This document shows positions 58,168-64,000 of a DNA stretch of 64,000 nt, piece by piece. The stretch is from Pontibacter mangrovi. Lineage in GTDB: Bacteria; Bacteroidota; Bacteroidia; Cytophagales; Hymenobacteraceae. The notes beneath the pieces are model-generated. The model had not been told where the DNA came from, made no database searches, and worked only from the letters and a program-made list of their open reading frames with translations. Position 1 is the stretch's first letter. Each line of letters starts with the position of its first letter. The position numbers were made by a program, and so were the translations under genes. The DNA is taken from the NCBI RefSeq assembly GCF_006385705.1, contig NZ_VFRQ01000017.1, forward strand, positions 1-64,000, read 5' to 3'.

Positions 58168-59271
58168 TTGGTAACACTTATACTCCTTGGTGCACTGGCG
58201 CTTTGTGTGCTGGTGCAGTTATACTTCTCTTTTTTTAGATTTCTGCCCCTGAGCAAGCACCAGGACCCGGAGCCTGACGTGCCTAGGCCGGTGTCGGTGA
58301 TTGTGGCCGCGCATAACGAGCAGGACAACCTGTTTGAGCTGCTGCCCCAGCTGCTGGACCAGGACTACCCAGAGTTTGAGGTGGTGCTGGTAAACGACCG
58401 CTCTGATGACGACACGGAGTTTTACACGTTTGAGCTGGAGCGGCAGTACCCGAACTTTAGGGTAGTAACCGTAAAAAAGACGCCCGAGTACCTGAACCCG
58501 AAGAAGTATGCGCTGGCGCTGGGCATACGCGCGGCTAAGTATGAGCACCTGCTTTTTACCGATGCCGACTGCCGCCCCTGCAGCCCCATCTGGATAAAGA
58601 AAATGCAGGCAGGCTATAAAAACGGGGCAGAAGTGGTACTAGGTTATTCTCCGTATGCACAATTAAAAGGATTTCTAAATCACCTTATCCGCTATGAAAC
58701 CTTACTGACCGGAATTCAGTATTTGTCTCAAGCAAACGCGGGTCGCGCGTATATGGGCGTTGGCCGAAACTTATCTTACACCAAGAGTTGTTTCTTTAAA
58801 AACAAAGGGTTTGCATCTCATATCAAGTTAACAGGCGGCGACGATGATCTTTTTGTCCGCGATGCCGCCAACAATAGTGAAGTTAGTATTGTTATCGACA
58901 AGGAGGCGCAGACTGCCAGCATTCCCAAAAAGACGTTTCGGGAGTGGGTCGTTCAGAAAAGAAGGCATTTATCAGTCGGGGGGCGCTATAGGGCAGCAGA
59001 CAGAAGAAGGATTGGGGCTTTTGTAGGAGCGAATGTACTTTTTTACATACTTTTCTTTATTCTTCTTGTTCTAAATAGCCATTTCGCTATATTAGGAGCG
59101 CTTGCAGGCGTTCGTTACCTAACGGTCTTTCCGGTGTATCTGGCGGCCGCCCGCAGGCTCGACGAAAAGATATCCTTGCTGCTGATGCCCGTGCTGGACC
59201 TGGTTTACTTTGTAAACTACTTGTTCCTTGGGATATCCGTGGTACTGTATAAAAAAATCAGATGGAAGTAA
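58168..59271 (+). CDS. Family 2 glycosyltransferase, membrane-bound
   Basis: A 367-residue enzyme with an N-terminal span, a GT-A domain (PVSVIVAAHNEQDNLFELLP, VLVNDRSDDDTEF, LLFTDADCRP metal site, then a TGGDDDLFV acceptor site and REWVVQKRRH) and C-terminal spans. It probably adds sugars to a lipid or polymer at the inner membrane. The start is a TTG; no ATG is near. Bases about 58620-59130 are visibly more AT-rich than either end, so the gene may be a mosaic. Its end overlaps the sigma-factor gene by 10 bases. Confidence 0.86.
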   Translation: MVTLILLGALALCVLVQLYFSFFRFLPLSKHQDPEPDVPRPVSVIVAAHNEQDNLFELLPQLLDQDYPEFEVVLVNDRSDDDTEFYTFELERQYPNFRVVTVKKTPEYLNPKKYALALGIRAAKYEHLLFTDADCRPCSPIWIKKMQAGYKNGAEVVLGYSPYAQLKGFLNHLIRYETLLTGIQYLSQANAGRAYMGVGRNLSYTKSCFFKNKGFASHIKLTGGDDDLFVRDAANNSEVSIVIDKEAQTASIPKKTFREWVVQKRRHLSVGGRYRAADRRRIGAFVGANVLFYILFFILLVLNSHFAILGALAGVRYLTVFPVYLAAARRLDEKISLLLMPVLDLVYFVNYLFLGISVVLYKKIRWK

Positions 59272-59870
59272 ACAAACAATTCTCTGCGAAAGCAAAGCAC
59301 GACTTTAAATTAATTCAGGCAGCGGTAGAAGAGAACGATGAGAAGGCCTATGCCGAGCTCATGAGCATCTACAAGAAGCCTGTGTACCACGTGGTGCTTA
59401 AAATGGTGCGCAACGCCGACGACGCGGAGGACCTGACAATAGAGGCTTTTGCCAAGGCATTTAAAAACCTGCACAAGTTTAACCCCGAGTACGCTTTTAG
59501 TACCTGGCTGTTCCGTATCGCCACCAACAACTGCATCGACTTTATCCGCAAGAACAGGATCAAGACCATGTCGATCGACTCGGCCATTAAAATCGACAAT
59601 GGCGACGAGATCACGATCGACTTTAAGGACAAGAACCTGAACCCGCAGGAGGAGGCGATCAAGAACCAGAAGATCGAGATCATGCAGTACGTGGTGGCCA
59701 AACTGCCCGAGAAGTACCAGCGCCTGGTTACGCTGCGCTACTTTAACGAGCTAAGCTACGAGGAGATCGCCACGGAGCTGAACGCCCCGCTCGGCACGGT
59801 AAAAGCACAGCTGCACCGCGCCCGCGAGCTGCTCTATGACATGGTGAAGAACAAGAAGCACCTCATTTAA
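59262..59870 (+). CDS. ECF-type RNA polymerase sigma factor
   Basis: A 202-residue sigma-70 family factor with region 2 (NADDAEDLTIEAFAKAFKNL, FSTWLFRIATNNCIDFIRKN) and region 4 (LPEKYQRLVTLRYFNELSYE, GTVKAQLHRARELLYDMV) joined by a linker. No anti-sigma gene follows. ECF factors in Bacteroidota often serve envelope or polysaccharide functions; SigP, which controls type IX secretion genes, is one candidate identity, but this is not shown here. It is translationally coupled to the glycosyltransferase by a 10-base overlap. Confidence 0.9.
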   Translation: MEVNKQFSAKAKHDFKLIQAAVEENDEKAYAELMSIYKKPVYHVVLKMVRNADDAEDLTIEAFAKAFKNLHKFNPEYAFSTWLFRIATNNCIDFIRKNRIKTMSIDSAIKIDNGDEITIDFKDKNLNPQEEAIKNQKIEIMQYVVAKLPEKYQRLVTLRYFNELSYEEIATELNAPLGTVKAQLHRARELLYDMVKNKKHLI

Positions 59871-59996
59871 ATGTTGGATAGTTGATTGTTAAATAGTCAA
59901 GATGGGGAACCGCAGCTTCGTGAGTTTGCAGCCCAACAATCAGCAACTAACAATAAACAAGTGATTAAATTAAGGTTAATATATTGATTACGTTAG

Positions 59997-60028
59997 AAGC
60001 CCCTGTTGCCCGTAAGCAGCAGGGGCTT
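59997..60028 (+). terminator. Terminator of the GT2-ECF operon
   Basis: AAGCCCCTGTTGC pairs with GCAGCAGGGGCTT (one mismatch). The T-run is short. Confidence 0.6.
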
Positions 60029-60034
60029 CGTTCT

Positions 60035-60069
60035 TTTGCGGCACATCCCGTACTTATTTTATACTTTTG
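60035..60069 (+). promoter_or_regulatory. Promoter of the small membrane protein gene
   Basis: TTTG at 60035-60038, a 23-base spacer, TACTTTTG at 60062-60069, 22 bases before the ATG. Confidence 0.45.
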
Positions 60070-60091
60070 CACTGCATACGTTATACTTCAG

Positions 60092-60313
60092 ATGAAAGCG
60101 ACTTCGGGCGACAGGCTGCTGGAAAAGATGGGCAAGCTATACCTGCACTGGCGTTTGCGCCACCCCGAAAAGGTGCAGCGCGAGCTACGGGTAAAGTATG
60201 AGGGGCGCTACCGCAACGCCGGCCTGGTGCTGCTCTTCGACCTGCTGATGGCCCTGGCCGTAGTTGTTGTGGTAGCCATAGTTGCGGCTGTTTTATACTT
60301 TGTGGCCAAGTAG
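60092..60313 (+). CDS. Small membrane protein of unknown function
   Basis: A 73-residue protein: a basic N-terminal half (MGKLYLHWRLRHPEKVQREL) and one C-terminal transmembrane helix (VLLFDLLMALAVVVVVAIVA). No family recognised. I start at ATG 60092, just after a promoter-like pair; the open frame continues upstream through the promoter and terminator and is not used. It precedes rsmG by 41 bases and may be co-transcribed with it. Confidence 0.6.
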   Translation: MKATSGDRLLEKMGKLYLHWRLRHPEKVQRELRVKYEGRYRNAGLVLLFDLLMALAVVVVVAIVAAVLYFVAK

Positions 60314-60354
60314 CCCATGCATCGTTAATCATTCAAAATTAGAAATAAGATCAT

Positions 60355-60987
60355 ATGACCGCCATCCGTACCCTGCTTTCCGGTTACTTTCCGGAGCTTA
60401 CCGAAGACCAGTTGCAGAAGTATGAGCACATGGGCGAGCTGTACCAGGAGTGGAACCAGAAAATAAACGTGATCTCGCGCAAGGACATGGACCAGATCGG
60501 CCTGCACCACATCCTGCACTCGCTGGGCATTGCCAAGGTGGTAGCTTTTCCGGAGCATACTTCGGTGATGGACGTGGGCACTGGAGGCGGTTTGCCGGGT
60601 TTGCCATTGGCGGTGATGTTCCCGGAGGTGAAGTTCCACCTGGTGGACTCCATTGGCAAGAAGATACACGTGGTAAACGAGATTGCCCGCGAGCTGCACC
60701 TGCAGAACGTGACGGCCAGCCATACTCGCGCCGAGCAGGTGCGCGACAAGTATGATTTCGTTGTGAGCCGCGCCGTTACCCGCCTGGCTAATTTTTGGCC
60801 CTGGGTGATGAACAGCTTCAAGAAGACGGGGCTGGAGCAGGAAGGGCTGTACTATCTGAAAGGCGGTGACCTGCAGGAAGAGCTGGCGGAGTCCGGCCTC
60901 ATCACTAAAACCTTTGACCTGCAAGATTATTTTAACGAAGATTTCTTTGAGACGAAGAAGGTGGTATACGTGCCGCTGAGGAAGTAA
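60355..60987 (+). CDS. rsmG: 16S rRNA (guanine(527)-N(7))-methyltransferase
   Basis: A 210-residue RsmG (GidB) methyltransferase acting on the 530 loop of 16S rRNA. It has LYQEWNQKINVISRKDMDQI near residue 30, HILHSLGIAKV, the SAM motif VMDVGTGGGLPGLPLAVMFP near 70, and VVSRAVTRLANFWPWV near 135. Length and motif order are normal. Loss of RsmG gives low-level streptomycin resistance in other bacteria. Confidence 0.95.
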   Translation: MTAIRTLLSGYFPELTEDQLQKYEHMGELYQEWNQKINVISRKDMDQIGLHHILHSLGIAKVVAFPEHTSVMDVGTGGGLPGLPLAVMFPEVKFHLVDSIGKKIHVVNEIARELHLQNVTASHTRAEQVRDKYDFVVSRAVTRLANFWPWVMNSFKKTGLEQEGLYYLKGGDLQEELAESGLITKTFDLQDYFNEDFFETKKVVYVPLRK

Positions 60988-61055
60988 GGTGTTTTAGGTG
61001 TTTACCTAATTAATTTGAGGATGTAATCTTGCAGCGGCGGGGCCAACTGCCTTTC

Positions 61056-61074
61056 TCCCGAAATAGATTCGGGA
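61056..61074. repeat. TCCCGAA/TTCGGGA hairpin
   Basis: A perfect 7-base stem with loop ATAGA. It resembles the insert hairpin at 6122-6142. Confidence 0.7.
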
Positions 61075-61105
61075 TCTGCGGGTGAGTTTACAGCAGAAGT
61101 ATAAT

Positions 61106-61171
61106 CCCACCCCTTAGAGCTACGCTCGCTACCTTCGAACTCCCGTTCTCGATAGTCCAGAGGAGGGGAAA
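61106..61171. repeat. G-rich dispersed repeat, split copy
   Basis: In reverse orientation, GTTTCCCCTCCTCTGGA is separated from CTAAGGGGTGGG by about 35 bases. The canonical copies have these two parts directly adjacent. Confidence 0.6.
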
Positions 61172-61347
61172 CTTACCCCGCGTCAAGTCTCTCCTTTTAT
61201 CGAGGGCCCCTACCCCAAGGCGAGACCTCCCGGCCTTGAGGGCACCAAAGCTTGAAATGAAACTATGAGCTAGTAAAACTAAGGAGGAACGGTAGCTAGT
61301 AAGGAAAGCCTAGTTGTGGGAAGCAGCGGCTACGAAGTATAAAGGCA

Positions 61348-61365
61348 CCCCGAAAGCCTTCGGGG
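61348..61365. repeat. CCCCGAA/TTCGGGG hairpin
   Basis: A perfect 7-base stem with loop AGCC inside the gene-free region. An unassigned REP-like element or terminator. Confidence 0.55.
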
Positions 61366-61511
61366 CGCCAGCGAAGGCAGAAGGTTCGGCTAAAGTATAA
61401 AAGGCGCCCCGAATTGCTCTAGGACTTACAGCTTACGCTAGAATAGGCTACTGAAGTAAGCCTGGCTAATTCGATCTATAACAATCAATAGGAAGCAATC
61501 AACAATTAAAA

Positions 61512-62465
61512 TCACTTCCCCTCCAGAATAAACCGCAGCGCCCGCTCTTCGGAGTAGTAGCGGTCTTTCCTGAAGTCCTCGGCAAAGCCAACGTGCCCGC
61601 CTTCCTCGGGCATCTCCATGTAAAAGTATGGGTTTTTCTCCGCCTCCTGCACAGGGTAGCACTCCTTGGAAAGGAAGGGGTCGTTCTCGGCGTTTACCAG
61701 TAGCGTTGGCACCTGTATACTTTCCAGAAACTGCCTGGAGCTGACGCGGGTGTAGTATTCCTCCGCATTTTTAAAGCCATGGATAGGGGCGGTAAAGCGG
61801 TCGTCAAACTCAGGGAAGCTCCAGGACACACTGTAGTCCGTCAGGTCCAACTCGTCGGGGAACATCTGGCGCTTCTGCTCCAGCTTCTCGCCTAGAGTTT
61901 TTAGGAAGCGCTGCGTGTAAATGCGGGAAATCTTCTGTGCAGAGCCCTTCAAGTCTACGGGTGTAGAGAAAGCTACCGCGCGCTTTACCTGCACCGGCAC
62001 CAGTTGCGGGTCCTCACCCAGGTATTTAAGGGTGATGTTGCCGCCGGCGCTAAAGCCCACCAGGTACACATTTTTATACAACCCTGTCGCCAAGGCGTGA
62101 CGCAGCACGAAATCCAGGTCATCAGTGGCGCCAAGATGATAGGAGCGGAGCAGCTTGTTGGGCTCGCCGCTGCAGCTGCGGTAGTTCCAGGCCAGCGCGT
62201 CCACGCCCTCCGCGTTAAAGGCCTTTACCATGCCCGTTATGTATGGCCTGCCCGTGTCGCCCTCCAGTCCGTGCGAGAGCACCAGCAGCGAGTCGGAGCC
62301 TACCCGCGACCAGTCTATATCTATAAAGTCATCATCGGGGGTGAAAAGACGCTCCCGCTCGTACAGCACACCTTCCACTTGCCTGAAAAGGCTGGGGATG
62401 ATGGTCTGCAGGTGCCCGTTAAACAAGTAAAAAGGCGCCCTATGCTTGGATGATAGAAGTGGCAT
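61512..62465 (-). CDS. YheT-type alpha/beta hydrolase
   Basis: A 317-residue serine hydrolase of the YheT/ABHD1-3 group: FYLFNGHLQTIIPSLFR at the N-terminus is characteristic, followed by LLVLSHGLEGDTGRPYITGM (oxyanion region), YRSCSGEPN, VYLVGFSAGGNITLKYLGE with the nucleophilic Ser near residue 145, NAENDPFLSKE, and GGHVGF with the catalytic His near 290. Substrates are probably lipids or esters but are not established. Single gene. Confidence 0.9.
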   Translation of the reverse strand: MPLLSSKHRAPFYLFNGHLQTIIPSLFRQVEGVLYERERLFTPDDDFIDIDWSRVGSDSLLVLSHGLEGDTGRPYITGMVKAFNAEGVDALAWNYRSCSGEPNKLLRSYHLGATDDLDFVLRHALATGLYKNVYLVGFSAGGNITLKYLGEDPQLVPVQVKRAVAFSTPVDLKGSAQKISRIYTQRFLKTLGEKLEQKRQMFPDELDLTDYSVSWSFPEFDDRFTAPIHGFKNAEEYYTRVSSRQFLESIQVPTLLVNAENDPFLSKECYPVQEAEKNPYFYMEMPEEGGHVGFAEDFRKDRYYSEERALRFILEGK

Positions 62466-62598
62466 AGCGGTAAAGAACTTATACTTGGTTATTTATAAAT
62501 ACGATAAAATCAGGAAAAAGGGCCATTAGGGGCAGGGTATATATCAATATTGTATTTTAGCCCGTATAAGAGGCTAAACTAACAATAACATTAGAACT

Positions 62599-63030
62599 AT
62601 GGAAATTGGATCAAAAATTAAAACGATAGGTTTAGCGCTTGCATTGGGCACGTTTATGTTTGCCTGTAACCAGGAGGCGCAGAATGAGACGAACGAAGAG
62701 GTAAACGAGGCCCAGGCAGAGATGAACGAGGCTAACGATGAGATGAACAACGAGATGGACAACTCTTACAACGACTTTGAGGCGTGGGTAAACACCAATA
62801 CCGAGCGTGCTGAAACCGTGACAGCCGATGAGTACCGTGAGATGCGCGCCGAGTATAAGCGTCGCGAAGCCGAGATGGAGGCCGAGTCTGCTGACTGGGA
62901 TGATGAAACCCGCCAGGCTTGGGAGAACACGAAGGCAGAGTGGAACGAGTTTGAGAACAAGGTGCAGGAGCGCCTGGGCGATATTGACGATGTAGACGTT
63001 GATGTAGACGTGAAGAAGGATAACGAATAA
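62599..63030 (+). CDS. Coiled-coil lipoprotein
   Basis: A 143-residue lipoprotein (ALGTFMFAC, Cys near residue 23). After a low-complexity Asn/Glu-rich segment (about 25-55, possibly coiled coil) comes a helical region (FEAWVNTNTERAETVTADEY, RAEYKRREAEMEAESADWDD, FENKVQERLGDIDDVDVDVD). It is very acidic with a repeating DVDV tail. No named family recognised. Ends at a strong terminator (63051). Confidence 0.75.
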   Translation: MEIGSKIKTIGLALALGTFMFACNQEAQNETNEEVNEAQAEMNEANDEMNNEMDNSYNDFEAWVNTNTERAETVTADEYREMRAEYKRREAEMEAESADWDDETRQAWENTKAEWNEFENKVQERLGDIDDVDVDVDVKKDNE

Positions 63031-63050
63031 GCTTGAGGCTTTAAAGCTGA

Positions 63051-63088
63051 AAAGCCGCTGCAGTTAGATCTGCAGCGGCTTTTTTATT
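63051..63088 (+). terminator. Intrinsic terminator of the coiled-coil lipoprotein gene
   Basis: AAAGCCGCTGCA (63051-63062) pairs with TGCAGCGGCTTT (63071-63082), then a T-run. Confidence 0.92.
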
Positions 63089-63122
63089 TTTGGAGCTTTT
63101 GGTGCGCCCATACTTTGCCCGA

Positions 63123-63156
63123 TTGTTAGGTAAACCCACTGAAATCATTACCTTTG
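63123..63156 (+). promoter_or_regulatory. rpsT promoter, distal
   Basis: TTG at 63123-63125, a 23-base spacer, TACCTTTG at 63149-63156. Confidence 0.5.
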
Positions 63157-63192
63157 TAGTTAAACCCGGGTGTAATTTTTTGCCTGCAGTGT

Positions 63193-63224
63193 TTTGGAAA
63201 TTAGTTGCAAAGGGTTTACCTTTG
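63193..63224 (+). promoter_or_regulatory. rpsT promoter, proximal
   Basis: TTTG at 63193-63196, a 20-base spacer, TACCTTTG at 63217-63224, 48 bases before rpsT. The -7 element is identical to that of the distal promoter. Confidence 0.7.
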
Positions 63225-63272
63225 CAAACTCATTCAGAAAAAGCATCAGAAGATTTAATACTATAGAATAAC

Positions 63273-63530
63273 ATGGCTAACCACAAGTCGGCACTTAAGA
63301 GAATCAGAGCGAACAACGCTAAACGTCTTCGTAACAGATACCAGGCGAAAACTACTCGTACTTTCATCAAGAAGCTGAAAACCACAACTGACAAGGCCGA
63401 GGCGCAGGAACTGTATAAGACGGTTTCTTCTATGATTGACCGTTTGGCTAAGAAAAACATCATCCACAAAAACAAAGCGGCTAACAACAAGTCTAAACTG
63501 GCTAAGTTTGTTAACACCATCGCTGCCTAG
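63273..63530 (+). CDS. rpsT: 30S ribosomal protein S20
   Basis: An 85-residue basic protein beginning MANHKSALKRIRANNAKRLR, the standard S20 N-terminus, followed by helical segments (YQAKTTRTFIKKLKTTTDKA, LAKKNIIHKNKAANNKSKLA). S20 binds 16S rRNA early in 30S assembly. Monocistronic, two tandem consensus promoters upstream, a terminator at 63556. Codon use is that of a highly expressed gene. Confidence 0.97.
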   Translation: MANHKSALKRIRANNAKRLRNRYQAKTTRTFIKKLKTTTDKAEAQELYKTVSSMIDRLAKKNIIHKNKAANNKSKLAKFVNTIAA

Positions 63531-63555
63531 TTTTTAGCGGAACTATATTTACGGG

Positions 63556-63586
63556 AGCCCTGCACTACCATGTGCAGGGCTTTTGT
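63556..63586 (+). terminator. Intrinsic terminator of rpsT
   Basis: AGCCCTGCAC (63556-63565) pairs with GTGCAGGGCT (63572-63581), then T residues. Confidence 0.9.
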
Positions 63587-63652
63587 GTTTGTGCCTGTTT
63601 TTAAAGTATAAATTGCGGGGGAGGCCTCTGGGTCGCCTCGTGCACCCTGCGC

Positions 63653-63805
63653 AAGTATAATACCCATGTCAATTAGTTCGTGCGCAGTATCTTTTACAAA
63701 TCTATAGGCAGATTCCCCTCCTCGGAGGGGTTAGGGGTGGGTTCTAGGCTGTTGGTAAACTGTGTTTCCAATCCATACGCATTATTCAATCGATATTGCT
63801 ATAAA
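63653..63805 (+). repeat. 152-base dispersed repeat, copy B
   Basis: Aligns with the reverse complement of 17359-17510 along its length; shared blocks and core hairpin are described at copy A. The two copies are in opposite orientation, 46 kb apart. Confidence 0.9.
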
Positions 63806-63816
63806 CCAGCAGCAAG

Positions 63817-63850
63817 AAAAGCGCCTGGAGCTTCGGCTCCAGGCGCTTTT
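63817..63850 (-). terminator. Intrinsic terminator of pyruvate kinase
   Basis: AAAAGCGCCTGGAGC, tetraloop TTCG, GCTCCAGGCGCTTTT, a perfect 15-base stem. Confidence 0.93.
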
Positions 63851-63872
63851 AAATTTAGTGGACTAAAAGTGG

Positions 63873-64000
63873 TTAGGCCACGCTTAGTTTGATCATGTTG
63901 GTACGCTTCTGCTCGTTTATAGGCATGCTGGCCGTGTTGATGAACACATCGCCTTTCTTCAGGTAAGCGCCATCCAGCAGGGTCTGCTTGATGTCGTTGA
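63873..64000 (-). CDS. pyk: Pyruvate kinase, C-terminal fragment (cut by window edge)
   Basis: The last 42 codons of a minus-strand gene, too short for automatic detection and running off the window. The translation includes GAYLKKGDVFINTASMPINE and ends MIKLSVA, matching the C-terminal domain end of Bacteroidota pyruvate kinases as I remember them. The enzyme makes pyruvate and ATP from PEP and ADP. The stop is at 63873-63875, followed by a strong terminator at 63817. Confidence 0.8.
   Translation of the reverse strand, partial: NDIKQTLLDGAYLKKGDVFINTASMPINEQKRTNMIKLSVA

Larger units (their letters stand above)
60988..61511. other. 524-base gene-free stretch with several repeats
   Basis: No gene. 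It contains a TCCCGAA hairpin (61056-61074), a split G-rich repeat (61106-61171), a CCCCGAA hairpin (61348-61365) and AAGTATAA words. The segment at 61180-61320 is unassigned and has no obvious coding frame. Repeat density is the highest in the window after 5.9-6.2 kb. Confidence 0.6.
63531..63872. other. 342-base gene-free stretch before pyruvate kinase
   Basis: It contains the rpsT terminator, AAGTATAA words, copy B of the 152-base repeat and the pyruvate kinase terminator. No gene. Confidence 0.7.

Noticed and set aside
61180..61320. Possible small RNA in the gap after rsmG
   Set aside because: Some local pairing but no promoter-terminator pair could be placed around it.

Overview
The window looks like a chromosomal segment of a Bacteroidota bacterium, most likely order Cytophagales, family Hymenobacteraceae (Pontibacter-like). 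This rests on several things read in the sequence: promoters of the Bacteroidota form (TTTG, about 19-21 bases, then TAnnTTTG), few Shine-Dalgarno sequences, type IX secretion genes (a PorT-like barrel encoded in the ubiE operon and a PorE-like TPR/PD40/OmpA protein), menaquinone methylation, a DUF5606 protein, SusC-style carboxypeptidase-like N-terminus on the TonB receptor, and moderately GC-rich coding sequence. The genus is an inference; no rRNA is present.

Layout. 1-5.5 kb: CPBP protease, ZIP-like membrane protein, DAACS symporter, cyclophilin, fasciclin lipoprotein and an SDR. 5.5-8.4 kb: a repeat-rich gap, then rsgA and waaA. 8.5-10.4 kb: two AT-rich genes, each followed by a copy of the same attC-like repeat, which looks like a small integron-type cassette cluster without an integrase. 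10.4-19.6 kb: amidinotransferase-family enzyme, GNAT, methyltransferase, a REP-like hairpin field, the PerR-like/peroxiredoxin pair, aspartate kinase, fructose bisphosphatase, DUF5606, TonB-C and EngB. 20-24.5 kb: PorE-like protein, then ubiE-porT-SDR. 24.5-31.5 kb: two tandem paralogous lipoproteins with kinase-like active-site motifs, then an iron-uptake operon (TonB receptor and PepSY membrane protein) behind a Fur-like box. 31.6-43.6 kb: OmpA protein, typA, msrB, small lipoproteins, metG, MFS transporter, pth, rplY, prs and tRNA-Gln. 43.6-48.5 kb: purL and the split F1 operon atpD-atpC. 48.5-57.8 kb: YkgJ-type protein, Cys/Met-metabolism PLP enzyme, AraC regulator, DegT aminotransferase, a MITE-like element, ispE, EamA exporter, LptF/G permease and tgt. 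58-64 kb: GT2 glycosyltransferase, ECF sigma factor, rsmG, YheT hydrolase, coiled-coil lipoprotein, rpsT and the end of pyruvate kinase (cut by the window edge).

Most of the window is housekeeping. The unusual material is in the gaps and in a few genes: the attC-like repeats, a heavily iterated AAGTATA/TATACTT word found in both coding and non-coding DNA, several families of short dispersed hairpins (two of them interrupted by other hairpins), a 152-base repeat present twice, the tandem kinase-like lipoproteins, and a queuine-type tRNA transglycosylase lacking the usual zinc cysteines. No rRNA, CRISPR array, complete IS element or prophage was seen. All coordinates and motifs were read by eye; family names come from motif recognition, not database searches.
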